This document shows positions 45,571 through 55,303 of a stretch of DNA of 63,702 nucleotides, piece after piece; the first letter of the stretch is position 1, and every line of letters begins with the position of its first letter. The translations under genes and the position numbers were made by a program. The notes below the pieces were generated by a model that saw only the letters and a program-made list of their open reading frames with translations, was not told the origin of the DNA and made no database searches. Origin of the DNA: Tardiphaga sp. (lineage in GTDB: Bacteria > Pseudomonadota > Alphaproteobacteria > Rhizobiales > Xanthobacteraceae); assembly GCF_028290495.1 (NCBI RefSeq), contig NZ_JAQGJT010000030.1, forward strand, positions 1 to 63,702, given 5' to 3'.

Positions 45571-47880
45571 CTATCCGTTGACGCGCTCGACCTTGGCAAC
45601 GACGGCCTTGGCGCGCAACTGGTTGATGATAGCGCTGAGATGCTTGAGGTCATAGACCTCGATATCGATGTTCTGTTCGGTAAAATCGGGCGAACGGCGA
45701 TGCATGCTGATATTGTCGATGTTGCCGTCGTGATCGGCGATGACCTGGGCAATCTGCGCGAGACTGCCGGGCTCGTTGACGTTCTGCACGAACAAACGCG
45801 CCGGGAAGCGCTGCGGCGAGGATTCGTCGATGTCCCATTTAACGTCGAGCCAGCGCTCCGGCTCTTCCTCGAAATCCTTCAGCGCCGGTGATTGGATCGG
45901 ATAAATGGTGATGCCCTCGCCCGGCGAAATGATGCCCACGATGCGGTCGCCCGGCACGGCGCCGCCATTGGGGGCGAACTTGATCGGCAGGTTCGAATCC
46001 AGCCCGGTGATGGGAATGATCGAGGTGAAGCGCGCGGCGCCGTCGGGCGTCTTGACCCTGTCCGCCGTGGCCTTCCTGTTGCTGGTGGCAAAGCGGCCGA
46101 TGCGCTCTTCCTTGTAGTCCGGATACATCGCACGCGCGACGTCGGAGGCGCGCAGTTCGCCGCGGCCAACGGAGGCCATCACGTCATCGATCGTGGACCG
46201 CGCCAGCCGCGGCAACGCGCCCTTGAGCTGGTCGTCGGCGTATTCCATCTTGGCGCGCGCAAATAGTCGCTCGACGATGCGGCGGCCGAGCCCGGCGTAT
46301 TGGTCGCGCACCGCGGTGCGCGTCGCGCGGCGGATCGCGGCGCGGGCCTTGCCGGTGACGGCGAGCGATTCCCACGCCGAGGGTGGCGCCTGCTGCGCGG
46401 CAGAGGTCAGCACCTCGACCTCGTCGCCATTCTGCAACTCCGATGACAGCGGCGCAAACTTGCCGTTGATCTTGCAGCCCACCGCGCTGTTGCCGACGTC
46501 GGTATGCACAGCGTAGGCGAAATCGACCACGTTGGCGTTGCGCGGCAGCGCGATCAGCTTGCCCTTCGGTGTGAAGCAGAACACCTGATCGTGGAACAGT
46601 TCGAGCTTGGTGTGCTCGAGGAATTCTTCGGGATTGGTGCTTTCTGACAGAATGCCGATGGTATGGCGCAGCCAGGAGAAGGCGTTGGATTCGCGCTTCA
46701 GCATCTCGGTCGGCGAGCCGATACCATCCTTGTAGAAGGCGTGCGCGGCGATGCCGTATTCGGCGATCTGGTTCATGTCCTCGTCGCGGAACTGAAGCTC
46801 AACGCGCTGGTTGCCCGGCCCGATCACCGTGGTGTGCAGCGAACGATAATCGTTCTGCTTCGGCGTCGAGATGTAGTCCTTGAATCGACCGGGCACCACG
46901 GGCCACGTGGTGTGCACCACGCCGAGCGCGCGGTAGCAGGCCTCGGTATCCTTCACGACGACGCGGAAGCCGAAAATGTCGGACAATTGCTCGAAGCCGA
47001 CCGACTTGCGCTTCATCTTGGTCCAGATCGAAAACGGCCGTTTGCGCCGGCCACTGACGCGGGCAAGGATGCCGTTCTTCTCCAGATTATTGGAGAGCTG
47101 GCTTTCGATCATGCCGATCAGGTTGCGGTTGCGCTCGGCCAGCGCGTCGAGCCGCGCCATCACCACCGTATAGGCCTCGGGATCGAGCACCTTGAAGGAC
47201 AGCTCCTCGAGCTCCTCGCGCATTTCCTGCATGCCCATGCGGCCGGCCAGCGGCGCATAGATGTCGAGCGTTTCCTCGGCGATACGGCGACGCGACGCTG
47301 GCGGCATGAACTCCATCGTCCGCATGTTGTGCAGGCGGTCGGCGAGCTTGATCAGCAGCACGCGAACGTCATCGGCGATCGCCAGCAGCAGCTTGCGGAG
47401 GTTCTCTGCCTGCTTGGCCTCGCGGGACACCAGTTCGAGCCGCTTCAGCTTGGTCAGGCCCTCGACCAGCGCGCCGATCTCGGCGCCGAACAGCCGGTCG
47501 ATCTCGGCGCGGGTCGCCTCGGTGTCCTCGATGGTGTCGTGCAGCAGCGCAGCGACGATGGTGGCGTCGTCGAGCTTGAGGTCGGTGAGGATCGCTGCAA
47601 CTTCAAGTGGATGGGTAAAGTAAGGATCGCCCGACGCACGCGTCTGCTCGCCATGCGCGACCATCGCATAGACGTAAGCGCGGTTGAGCATGTCCTCGTC
47701 GGTGTCAGGATTATACGAACGCACCCGCTCGACGAGATCGTACTGCCGTATCATCCGTGCGCGTGACGCGCGCGGCGCCTTGACCGCAACTGTGCCGGGC
47801 GCGACAGGCGTCGCCGATGCCTCGGCTGCGACGATGTCGCTAGCCGCCTGCATCTGCCGTGAACTACGGCGCGTCGCCAT
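45571..47880 (-). CDS. rsh: Bifunctional (p)ppGpp synthetase/hydrolase (Rsh, RelA/SpoT)
   Basis: 769 residues, single long RSH of alphaproteobacteria. HD hydrolase domain (YFTHPLEVAAILTDLKLDDA, LLHDTIEDTEATRAEID), synthetase domain (ARVSGRRKRPFSIWTKMKRK, DIFGFRVVVKDTEACYRALG), TGS (VFCFTPKGKLIALPRNANVV), helical region, and C-terminal ACT (FVQNVNEPGSLAQIAQVIAD). Sets the stringent response. Follows rpoZ with a terminator in between, so it may have its own promoter. Confidence 0.97.
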   Translation of the reverse strand: MATRRSSRQMQAASDIVAAEASATPVAPGTVAVKAPRASRARMIRQYDLVERVRSYNPDTDEDMLNRAYVYAMVAHGEQTRASGDPYFTHPLEVAAILTDLKLDDATIVAALLHDTIEDTEATRAEIDRLFGAEIGALVEGLTKLKRLELVSREAKQAENLRKLLLAIADDVRVLLIKLADRLHNMRTMEFMPPASRRRIAEETLDIYAPLAGRMGMQEMREELEELSFKVLDPEAYTVVMARLDALAERNRNLIGMIESQLSNNLEKNGILARVSGRRKRPFSIWTKMKRKSVGFEQLSDIFGFRVVVKDTEACYRALGVVHTTWPVVPGRFKDYISTPKQNDYRSLHTTVIGPGNQRVELQFRDEDMNQIAEYGIAAHAFYKDGIGSPTEMLKRESNAFSWLRHTIGILSESTNPEEFLEHTKLELFHDQVFCFTPKGKLIALPRNANVVDFAYAVHTDVGNSAVGCKINGKFAPLSSELQNGDEVEVLTSAAQQAPPSAWESLAVTGKARAAIRRATRTAVRDQYAGLGRRIVERLFARAKMEYADDQLKGALPRLARSTIDDVMASVGRGELRASDVARAMYPDYKEERIGRFATSNRKATADRVKTPDGAARFTSIIPITGLDSNLPIKFAPNGGAVPGDRIVGIISPGEGITIYPIQSPALKDFEEEPERWLDVKWDIDESSPQRFPARLFVQNVNEPGSLAQIAQVIADHDGNIDNISMHRRSPDFTEQNIDIEVYDLKHLSAIINQLRAKAVVAKVERVNG

Positions 47881-47959
47881 CGATCCCTCGTTTCATCACG
47901 TTCGCCAGCGCGAACTCATTGTGCATATCAAGTTTGCCCTGAAAGTGTCCGCAAAAGCA

Positions 47960-47986
47960 AAGGCCCGGACAATCTGTCCGGGCCTT
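47960..47986 (-). terminator. Terminator between rpoZ and rsh
   Basis: Perfect 11-bp stem AAGGCCCGGAC (47960-47970) / GTCCGGGCCTT (47976-47986), loop AATCT. On the minus strand it is followed by TTTGCTTTTGC, suited to partial termination of the rpoZ transcript. Confidence 0.75.
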
Positions 47987-48037
47987 GTCGAAGAATTGAT
48001 GTTCGCGAAGGTTAAGCGAACGATGCAGATACCACCG

Positions 48038-48430
48038 TTACTCGTCTTCCTCGGGCTGCTCTTCCGGCGGCGCCAGGCCTTCGAGGCCCTTGAGGAGTTC
48101 TTCTTCGGTCATGCGCTCGACCGCGACTTCGGTGTCGTCGGCATCGACGCTGGCGCCGGCCGAACCAATCAGCGGAATGGTGTCCGGCTCCGGCTCGTCG
48201 ACTTCAACGAACTTCTGCAGCGAATGCACCAGCTCCTCGCGGAGGTCTTCCGGCGAAATCGTCGAATCGGCGATCTCGCGCAGCGACACGACGGGATTCT
48301 TGTCATTGTCGCGGTCGATGGTGAGCGGAGCCCCCGACGAGATCATGCGGGCGCGGTGCGCCGCCAGCAGAACCAGATCGAACCGGTTATCGACTTTATC
48401 GATGCAATCTTCGACGGTGACGCGCGCCAT
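48038..48430 (-). CDS. rpoZ: RNA polymerase omega subunit
   Basis: 130 residues. Signature [20 protein letters not shown] and [13 protein letters not shown], then the acidic tail. Assists RNA polymerase assembly and, with (p)ppGpp, the stringent response; rsh is the next gene. On the minus strand a CTTGCA...CTATAC pair about 50-80 bp upstream could be its promoter. Confidence 0.95.
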   Translation of the reverse strand: MARVTVEDCIDKVDNRFDLVLLAAHRARMISSGAPLTIDRDNDKNPVVSLREIADSTISPEDLREELVHSLQKFVEVDEPEPDTIPLIGSAGASVDADDTEVAVERMTEEELLKGLEGLAPPEEQPEEDE

Positions 48431-48794
48431 TAACTGTCGCTCCGTTATGTGGGGGCCGGGAAATGATGATTATGCGTGCTAGGTATAGGGGCTTTGCAGT
48501 TTCTGCAAGAAGCAAATTGGCAATTGGCCAATTCCCCCCTATCTGATACCCCATCATAGTACCCCATCGGGGTCCGCAAAGGTGCCCTTCTTCTCCGACC
48601 GCCAAACCGCGCCGCGACCACCAAAAGGCTTCATTGCGCGAGCAAGGAGAGAGCTATCGCCCGTTTTTACATCCAGTGGGTAACCCGGACCGAATCGATC
48701 CGACCGTGATCAGATGGATGTCTGCTTGCAACGCGCGGCAAGAATTATCCCCGCGCCAAAAACATTAACAACAACAAACCACGTGAGAAACTTG
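48431..48794. other. Divergent intergenic region, rpoZ / NYN gene
   Basis: 364 bp. Contains a possible rpoZ promoter near 48480-48510, a perfect 12-bp palindrome AATTGGCCAATT at 48522-48533, and the repeat TACCCCATC with a related copy about 15 bp on (48546-48570). No gene seen. Confidence 0.5.
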
Positions 48795-49415
48795 ATGTCC
48801 GCCACATCTGACAAGATCGCGCTCTTTATTGATGGCGCCAACCTGTATGCCACCGCCAAGACGCTTGGTTTCGACATCGACTACAAGCGCCTGCTCAAGG
48901 AATTTCAGAGCCGCGGCAAGCTGGTTCGGGCGTTTTATTACACCGCGATCATCGAGGACCAGGAATATTCGTCGATCCGGCCGCTGATCGACTGGCTCGA
49001 TTACAACGGCTACACCGTGGTCACCAAGGCGACCAAGGAGTTCATCGACGCGTCGGGCCGCCGCAAGGTCAAGGGCAACATGGACATCGAACTCGCGGTC
49101 GATGCAATGGAACTGGCGGAGCATGTCGATCAGATCGTGCTGTTCTCCGGGGATGGCGATTTCCGCTCGCTGGTGGAAGCCGTGCAGCGCCGGGGCGTCC
49201 GCGTCACCGTGGTCTCGACGATTGCCAGCCAGCCGCCGATGATCGCAGACGAGCTGCGCCGCCAGGCTGACGTCTTCACCGACCTGACGGAGCTGCAGTC
49301 CAAGCTCGGCCGTGACCCGGCGGAACGTCCGGCGCCCCGCCACCAGACACCGCAATTCCTGCAGCGTCCCGTCAGCAACGAATCTACCACCGCTGACAAC
49401 GAATTCGAAGACTGA
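48795..49415 (+). CDS. NYN-domain (LabA-like) putative ribonuclease
   Basis: 206 residues. PIN-like NYN fold with acidic residues in IALFIDGANLYATAKTLGFD, VKGNMDIELAVDAMELAEHV and VLFSGDGDFRSLVEAVQRRG; LabA/DUF88 group. Putative metal-dependent RNase of unknown target. C-terminal 50 residues are low-complexity. ATG 48795; GTG 48783 possible. Followed within 5 bp by the uracil-DNA glycosylase start, so an operon is likely. Confidence 0.87.
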   Translation: MSATSDKIALFIDGANLYATAKTLGFDIDYKRLLKEFQSRGKLVRAFYYTAIIEDQEYSSIRPLIDWLDYNGYTVVTKATKEFIDASGRRKVKGNMDIELAVDAMELAEHVDQIVLFSGDGDFRSLVEAVQRRGVRVTVVSTIASQPPMIADELRRQADVFTDLTELQSKLGRDPAERPAPRHQTPQFLQRPVSNESTTADNEFED

Positions 49416-49419
49416 GATC

Positions 49420-50088
49420 GTGCCGGCGACAACGCTTGCGGCTGCCGCCGGAACTCCCACCGATCCCGGCCGCAATTGCCCGCTCTGCCCGCGGCTGGTC
49501 GAATATCGCCACGCGGTGCGGGAACGCGATCCCCAGGGCTTCAACGCGCCGGTGCCGTCATTCGGCGATTCCAGCGCGGCGCTGCTGATCGTCGGCCTCG
49601 CGCCCGGCGTACAGGGCGCCAACCGCAGCGGGCGGCCGTTCACCGGCGACTATGCCGGCGACCTGCTCTACGCCACCTTGCTGGAATACGGTTTTGCCTC
49701 CGGTACCTACCAGGCGCGGCCCGATGACGGACTGATTCTGCACGACTGCCGCATTACCAATGCGGTGCGCTGCGTGCCGCCGCAGAACAAGCCCCTGCCC
49801 GTCGAGATCACCACCTGCCGGCCGTTCCTGATCGCCACGATGGAGATGATGCCGCGGCTGCGCGCGATCGTGCTGCTCGGCCGTGTCGCGCACGACACGA
49901 TGCTGAAGACGCTCGGCATTCGCGCGGTACTCGCGCCGTTCTCCCACGGAGCGGTGCACGACGCCGGCCGGTTCAAGCTCTACGACAGCTATCACTGCTC
50001 GCGCTACAACACGAACACGCGGGTGCTGACCCCCGACATGTTCCGCAGCGTGTTCGCGCGGGTAAAAGCGGATTTGGCAAAAGGATAG
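49420..50088 (+). CDS. Family 5 uracil-DNA glycosylase (UDGb-type)
   Basis: 222 residues from a GTG at 49420. Fe-S cysteines begin with NCPLCPRLVEYR and later CRITNAVRCVPPQNKP. Family 5 catalytic region reads GLAPGVQGANRSGRPFTGDY, with no Asp/Asn in the family 1/4 motif position; C-terminal motif HCSRYNTNTRVLTPDMF. Excises uracil and oxidised or deaminated bases from DNA. Downstream of and probably cotranscribed with the NYN gene. Confidence 0.9.
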   Translation: MPATTLAAAAGTPTDPGRNCPLCPRLVEYRHAVRERDPQGFNAPVPSFGDSSAALLIVGLAPGVQGANRSGRPFTGDYAGDLLYATLLEYGFASGTYQARPDDGLILHDCRITNAVRCVPPQNKPLPVEITTCRPFLIATMEMMPRLRAIVLLGRVAHDTMLKTLGIRAVLAPFSHGAVHDAGRFKLYDSYHCSRYNTNTRVLTPDMFRSVFARVKADLAKG

Positions 50089-50165
50089 ACCCGTTTCCTG
50101 GACGCAACGCACTTGCGCAGGATCCCGGTTGAATTCCGGCCCAACGGGAGGCCGGATCAGCAGCT

Positions 50166-50741
50166 TCAGGCCGGATTGTTCTTCAGCCATTCCAGCACGT
50201 CGCCGGCATTACGGTCCGGCGGAAACACCGGATAGAACACGTGGGTGATCCTGGCGTCGTCGATGATCAGGGCCATGCGCCTGATCATGGTGAGGTCTGC
50301 GACATCCATGGTCGGTAGGTCGAGCGTATGCACAAGCTCAAGTTGCTCGTCCGACAGCACCGGAAACGGCAGATGCAGCCGCGACGCCATCTCGGTCTGA
50401 TAGTCGTTGCTCTGCGTCGATAGCCCGAACACGTGGCTGGCGCCGGCCGCCTTGAGCTCGGCAAACAGGTCGCGGAATGCGCAGGTCTGTGGGGTGCAGC
50501 CGCGCGCGCCGGGGATCATGTCCCAGTCGTCGACCAAGGCGATCTTGCCGGGCTCGCCGGTGCGCGGATAGCCGAACACAACAGTACGGCCCTTGAGCTC
50601 CGAAAGCACGACGGCAGTGTCGTTGGTGGCGCGCAACGAGACCGGCGGGATCGTCATGCCGACCAGATGGGCAGCAGCACCGTCGTCTTCCGGCGCCGGG
50701 ATCTTGCTCCAGTCGACTTCGAGCAGGCTCGGTTGGGTCAT
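50166..50741 (-). CDS. Peroxiredoxin-family (AhpC/TSA, redoxin) protein
   Basis: 191 residues from ATG 50741. Thioredoxin fold; peroxidatic site reads DMIPGARGCTPQTCAFRDLF with two cysteines, then GASHVFGLSTQSNDYQTEMA and PFPVLSDEQLELV. It differs from usual Prx (PGxFTPxC/T) by GARGCTPQTC. Reduces peroxides by family. Converges on the UDG gene; starts 14 bp after the smpB end. Confidence 0.85.
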   Translation of the reverse strand: MTQPSLLEVDWSKIPAPEDDGAAAHLVGMTIPPVSLRATNDTAVVLSELKGRTVVFGYPRTGEPGKIALVDDWDMIPGARGCTPQTCAFRDLFAELKAAGASHVFGLSTQSNDYQTEMASRLHLPFPVLSDEQLELVHTLDLPTMDVADLTMIRRMALIIDDARITHVFYPVFPPDRNAGDVLEWLKNNPA

Positions 50742-50754
50742 GCTGACGGCTCCA

Positions 50755-51228
50755 TTATCCCCGCGCCCGCATGAGACGGCCCTTCTCGCGACCCCAGTCA
50801 CGATCCTTCTCGCTGGCACGCTTGTCGTGCAACTGCTTGCCCTTGGCCAGCGCGAGTTGAAGCTTCACCCGGCCGCGCTCGTTGAAATACATTTTGAGCG
50901 GCACCAGGGTCATGCCCTGGCGCTCCACCGCGCCCATCAGCTTGTTGATCTGCTTGCGATGCATCAGAAGCCGTCGTGGCCGCTTCGGCTCGTGGTTGAA
51001 GCGGTTGGCCTGCAGATATTCCGGAATGTTGCAGTTGATCAGCCAGATCTCGCCGTCCTTGGGGTCGGCATAGGATTCCGCGATCGTCGACTTGCCGTTG
51101 CGGATCGATTTGACCTCGGTGCCGGTCAGTTCAATGCCGGCCTCGAGCGTATCCTCGATAGCATAGTGGAATCGCGCCTTGCGGTTTTCCGCGATCACCT
51201 TGATCGGGCGCTCTTTCTTTTCAGCCAT
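50755..51228 (-). CDS. smpB: SsrA-binding protein SmpB
   Basis: 157 residues. OB-fold tmRNA partner needed for trans-translation. Signatures [59 protein letters not shown], and the basic tail [15 protein letters not shown] that enters the mRNA channel. No tmRNA gene found in the window. Precedes the peroxiredoxin. Confidence 0.96.
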   Translation of the reverse strand: MAEKKERPIKVIAENRKARFHYAIEDTLEAGIELTGTEVKSIRNGKSTIAESYADPKDGEIWLINCNIPEYLQANRFNHEPKRPRRLLMHRKQINKLMGAVERQGMTLVPLKMYFNERGRVKLQLALAKGKQLHDKRASEKDRDWGREKGRLMRARG

Positions 51229-51291
51229 CTTCAGGTGCCCCGGCGTTATCTTGAAAACATAAGGTCGATAACGCGCGCTTCAAGCGGAGGC

Positions 51292-51708
51292 TTACGCCTT
51301 CTTGAGCAAGTCGCGGATCTCGGTCAACAGCTCTTCTTCGCGCGTCGGCTTGGCCGGCTCTGCGGGCTTTGCCGCATCGTTGCGCTTCAGCTTGTTCATG
51401 AAGCGGATCACCATGAACAGCACGAAAGCGATGATGGCGAAGTTGATGGTCAAAGTGAGGAAGTTGCCCCAGGCCAGCACGGCGCCCTGCTTCTTGGCGT
51501 CGGCCAGATTGGTCGCCGTCACCGTCTTCGCCAAGCCGGTGAAGTAATTCGAGAAATCGAGGCCGCCGGTGATGGCGCCGACGATCGGCATGATGATGTC
51601 GGCCACCATCGAAGTGACGATGGCGCCGAACGCCGCACCGATGATCACGCCGACGGCGAGATCAACCACGTTGCCCTTCATGGCGAATTCACGAAATTCC
51701 TTCAGCAT
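51292..51708 (-). CDS. mscL: Large-conductance mechanosensitive channel MscL
   Basis: 138 residues from ATG 51708. Two membrane segments; the first starts [20 protein letters not shown] with the pore stretch [20 protein letters not shown]. The second segment is [24 protein letters not shown], with the charged C-terminal bundle [17 protein letters not shown]. Opens under osmotic downshock. TTG at 51714 would add two residues. Confidence 0.95.
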   Translation of the reverse strand: MLKEFREFAMKGNVVDLAVGVIIGAAFGAIVTSMVADIIMPIVGAITGGLDFSNYFTGLAKTVTATNLADAKKQGAVLAWGNFLTLTINFAIIAFVLFMVIRFMNKLKRNDAAKPAEPAKPTREEELLTEIRDLLKKA

Positions 51709-51765
51709 GTGCAATTCCTCGTTTCAAAAACAGTCAAAATTACATCCATCGCAAAACGCGATGAG

Positions 51766-52656
51766 CTAGTTGAGCAGTCCGGCATAGACCATCGCGTCGC
51801 GGATCACCTTGCCGGTCGGCGGCGTTACCGCCAACAGCGGCAGTCGCACTTCCTCGTGAACGCGGCCGAGCAGCTTGAGGCCGTGCTTGGCGCCCGCCAG
51901 GCCCGGCTCCATGAAGATGGCGTCATGCAACGGCGTCAGACGGTCCTGGATCTGGAGGGCGCCGGCATAGTCGCCCTTCAGCACCGCGGCCATCAGCTCG
52001 GCGCACGGCTTCGGCGCGACATTGGCAACGACCGAAATACAGCCGTGGCCGCCCGCCGCCATATAGGCCAGCGCCGTCATGTCCTCGCCGGACAGCTGGA
52101 TGAAGTCCGGCCCCATCGCGTGGCGCTGCTGCGAGACGCGGGCGAGGTTGGCGGTGGCATCCTTGACGCCGGCAATGTTCTTCAACTCGAACAGCCGCGT
52201 CATGGTGGCGACCGACATGTCCACGACCGAGCGCGGCGGGATGTTGTAGATCAGGATCGGAATGCCGATCGCGTCGTTCACCGCCTTGAAGTGCTGGTAC
52301 ATGCCTTCCTGGGTCGGCTTGTTGTAATACGGCGTCACCACCAGCACGGCATCGGCGCCGGCCTTCTCGGCGTGCTTTGCCAGTTCGACCGCCTCGCGGG
52401 TCGAGTTCGAGCCGGCGCCGGCAATCACGGGCACGCGGCCGCGGGCCTCATCGACGCACCATTCGACGACCTGCATGTGTTCCTTGTGGCTCAGCGTCGG
52501 GCTCTCGCCGGTGGTGCCGACCGGGACCAGGCCGTTGGTACCCTCTTCGATCTGCCAGGAGACCAGCGCGCGGAACGCGGCCTCGTCGAGCGCACCATCT
52601 TTGAACGGCGTGACCAAGGCAGTGTACGACCCCCGAAAATCTGTCTTGGCTGCCAT
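51766..52656 (-). CDS. dapA: 4-hydroxy-tetrahydrodipicolinate synthase
   Basis: 296 residues. Condenses pyruvate with aspartate semialdehyde, the first lysine-pathway step. Signatures [40 protein letters not shown], Tyr in [19 protein letters not shown], Schiff-base Lys in [16 protein letters not shown]. Minus strand; mscL and smpB follow on the same strand. Confidence 0.96.
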   Translation of the reverse strand: MAAKTDFRGSYTALVTPFKDGALDEAAFRALVSWQIEEGTNGLVPVGTTGESPTLSHKEHMQVVEWCVDEARGRVPVIAGAGSNSTREAVELAKHAEKAGADAVLVVTPYYNKPTQEGMYQHFKAVNDAIGIPILIYNIPPRSVVDMSVATMTRLFELKNIAGVKDATANLARVSQQRHAMGPDFIQLSGEDMTALAYMAAGGHGCISVVANVAPKPCAELMAAVLKGDYAGALQIQDRLTPLHDAIFMEPGLAGAKHGLKLLGRVHEEVRLPLLAVTPPTGKVIRDAMVYAGLLN

Positions 52657-52903
52657 GTCATTCTCCGAACGCGATGCGGCCTGCGCCGTCTGCTAAACCG
52701 ATGGACCGAACACTAACTTCTATCGGGTCTCCGGGTCAGGCGAAAGACCGCCGATCCGGCTTTGCGGGCGTTTCAGCCGCGATTTCGCCGCTGTGATCGG
52801 GCAGACAGGGCGTTACGGTTAAAAATTGACGTTTTGTCCATATTTCCAATCAAATACAGCTGTGAAGAACGGCCGTCGCTGTGATTCGCCACGAGGGAAT
52901 GCC

Positions 52904-55108
52904 GTGAAGCGACTCGCCCCCATTTCCACCCATCGATGGACGGCGCTCGGCGCCAGCCTGATGCTGGGCGTCAGCGTCGGCGCTTTGTCGGTCGAGGCTT
53001 TCGCCAAGGTTCCGCTGCCGAAGCCACGGCCGATCGCGCGCAGCGCGGCGCCGGCAACGACAGCCGCGATTACCCCCCCGCGCCCGACGGCCGTCGATCA
53101 GACCAGCCGCGCGCCGGCGATCCAGCCGGCGACGCGCCAGCATGCCGCTTTGCCGCCTGCGGTAAAACGCACCATTTCACCCGCCGCGATGGCCGCAACC
53201 TCCTCCACGCCGCAGGCTGACGGCGAGGCGGTCGAGAACGTCATCGAGCTGATCCGCAAGCGCAAACCGGTCGATGCCTCGCAGGTTGCGCAGGGCATCG
53301 GCGACCCCGTCGCGCGAAAACTGGCCGAATGGCTGATCCTGCGCAGCGACGACAATGGCGCCACGGTCGAGCGCTACCGTGCTTTCCTCGCCGCCAATCC
53401 GAGCTGGCCATCGCAAACCTTCCTGCGCCGCCGTGCCGAGGCAGCGCTGTGGGACGACCGCCGCGACGACGATACCGTCCTGGCCTATTTCAGGGATGAG
53501 AAGCCGCTGTCGGCGAAGGGCAAGTTTTCGCTGGCGCGCGCACTGATCGCGCGCGGCGACCGCGCCAGTGCCGAGCGGCACGTGCGCGACGCCTGGCGCA
53601 ACGATTCGATGTCCGGTGATACCGAAGCGCTCGCGCTCGACCTGTTCGGCGCGTTGCTGTCGGGTGGCGACCACAAGGCGCGGATGGACCTGCTGCTGTA
53701 TGGCAGCGAAACCGACGCGGCGTTACGCGCCGCCAAGCGGCTCGGCAGCGGCCAGATGGCACTGGCGCGTGCGCGTATCGGCGTCACCAAGAAATCCCCG
53801 AACGCCAAGGCGCTGCTGGGCGCGGTGCCAAGCGAGTTGCACAGCGATCCCGGCTTCATGTTCGCGAAAATCCAGCAGCTGCGTCGCGACGAGAACTTCG
53901 GCGAGGCCGCGCGATTGATGATGGCGGCGCCGCGCGATCCCGCGCGGTTGTACAATCTCGACGAATGGTGGATCGAGCGTCGGCTGCTGTCGCGCAAGAT
54001 GCTGGACGTCGGCGAGCACCGCTCAGCCTATATCATTGCGCGCGATGCCGCCCTGCCCGCCCGCGATATCTACAAGACCGAACAGGAATTCACCGCCGGC
54101 TGGATCGCGCTGCGCTTCCTGAAGGATCCCGCGACCGCCGCGCAGCATTTCGCGCGAATCGGCGTCGGCAGCGTCAATCCGACGGCGCTGGCGCGGGCCG
54201 GCTACTGGCAGGGCCGCGCCGCCGAAGCCGCCGGCCGCCCTTCGGATGCGCGACAGGCCTATGCCGCCGCCGCCGAGCAATCCACCAGCTATTACGGTCA
54301 GCTCGCCCGCGCCAAGCTCGGCATGCCGCAGATCGATTTGAATGGCGCGCCAAGCGCGCGCGGCCGCAGCGTCGAACGGCTCGAAGTCGTCCGTGCGGTG
54401 CAGTTGCTCTATGCGCTGGACGAGCGCGAGATCGCGATTCCCATTTTTGGCGACATGGGCGAGAACGGCGATCCCGACGCGCTGGTGGGCCTGGGCGAAC
54501 TCGCTTCGCGCAACTCTGACGCCCGCGGCATGCTGTTGCTCGGCAAGGCGGCGCTCAATCGCGGCCTGCCGTTCGATTTCTACGCCTACCCGACCATGGG
54601 CATCCCGCCCTTCAAGCCGATCGGCCCCGAGGTCGAGCGCGCCGTCGTCTATTCGATCGCGCGGCAGGAAAGCGCGTTCAATCCGGCGGTGGTCTCGCCG
54701 GCCAATGCCTACGGCCTGATGCAGGTCACGCCGGGCGCCGCGCAATACGTCACCAAGAGGCACGGCGGCACCTTCGACCTCAACCGGCTGAAGACCGACT
54801 CGGTCTACAACGCCACGTTGGGCGCCGCCGAACTCGGCGGGCTGCTCGACGACTATCGCGGCTCCTACATCATGACCTTCGCGGGCTACAACGCCGGCCG
54901 CGGCAGCGTGCGCAAATGGATCGAGCGCTACGGCGACCCCAGGGATCCCAAGGTCGATGCGGTCGACTGGGTCGAATCGATCCCGTTCTCCGAGACCCGC
55001 AACTACGTGCAGCGGATCATGGAAAACCTGCAGGTCTACCGCGCCCGGTTCGGCGGCGGCTCCAAGCTGCAGATCGAAGCCGACCTGCAGCGCGGCAGCG
55101 CCGAATAG
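52904..55108 (+). CDS. slt: Soluble lytic murein transglycosylase
   Basis: 734 residues from a GTG at 52904 behind GAGGGAATGCC. Signal peptide (MKRLAPISTHRWTALGASLM...AFA), a Pro/Ala-rich linker, a long superhelical U/L domain, and a C-terminal SLT domain with catalytic Glu in YSIARQESAFNPAVVSPANA and YGLMQVTPGAAQYVTKRHGG, then FAGYNAGRGSVRKWI. Cleaves peptidoglycan glycan strands to 1,6-anhydro products in the periplasm. Divergent from dapA. Confidence 0.93.
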   Translation: MKRLAPISTHRWTALGASLMLGVSVGALSVEAFAKVPLPKPRPIARSAAPATTAAITPPRPTAVDQTSRAPAIQPATRQHAALPPAVKRTISPAAMAATSSTPQADGEAVENVIELIRKRKPVDASQVAQGIGDPVARKLAEWLILRSDDNGATVERYRAFLAANPSWPSQTFLRRRAEAALWDDRRDDDTVLAYFRDEKPLSAKGKFSLARALIARGDRASAERHVRDAWRNDSMSGDTEALALDLFGALLSGGDHKARMDLLLYGSETDAALRAAKRLGSGQMALARARIGVTKKSPNAKALLGAVPSELHSDPGFMFAKIQQLRRDENFGEAARLMMAAPRDPARLYNLDEWWIERRLLSRKMLDVGEHRSAYIIARDAALPARDIYKTEQEFTAGWIALRFLKDPATAAQHFARIGVGSVNPTALARAGYWQGRAAEAAGRPSDARQAYAAAAEQSTSYYGQLARAKLGMPQIDLNGAPSARGRSVERLEVVRAVQLLYALDEREIAIPIFGDMGENGDPDALVGLGELASRNSDARGMLLLGKAALNRGLPFDFYAYPTMGIPPFKPIGPEVERAVVYSIARQESAFNPAVVSPANAYGLMQVTPGAAQYVTKRHGGTFDLNRLKTDSVYNATLGAAELGGLLDDYRGSYIMTFAGYNAGRGSVRKWIERYGDPRDPKVDAVDWVESIPFSETRNYVQRIMENLQVYRARFGGGSKLQIEADLQRGSAE

Positions 55109-55243
55109 CCAACCTCTACCGATCTTTCGCAGGACTAATTTAGCAAACGCGGCGCTCGCGGCGCGAGGCGGACACGCGCCCGCCATGTACGCTTCGCTTA
55201 TCCGCCTGTGGCTACGGCCTTCATTGAACATCAAAAGCAAAAA

Positions 55244-55267
55244 CCCCCGGCAGTTTCCTGCCGGGGG
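55244..55267 (-). terminator. Strong terminator of the porin gene
   Basis: Perfect 10-bp stem CCCCCGGCAG / CTGCCGGGGG with loop TTTC. On the minus strand it is followed by TTTTTGCTTTT. Lies 37 bp beyond the porin stop. On the plus strand the run TCTTTGTT is weaker, so it may also stop the slt transcript. Confidence 0.88.
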
Positions 55268-55303
55268 TCTTTGTTCTAGCTGAACCGTCGTGAGACGATC
55301 AGA

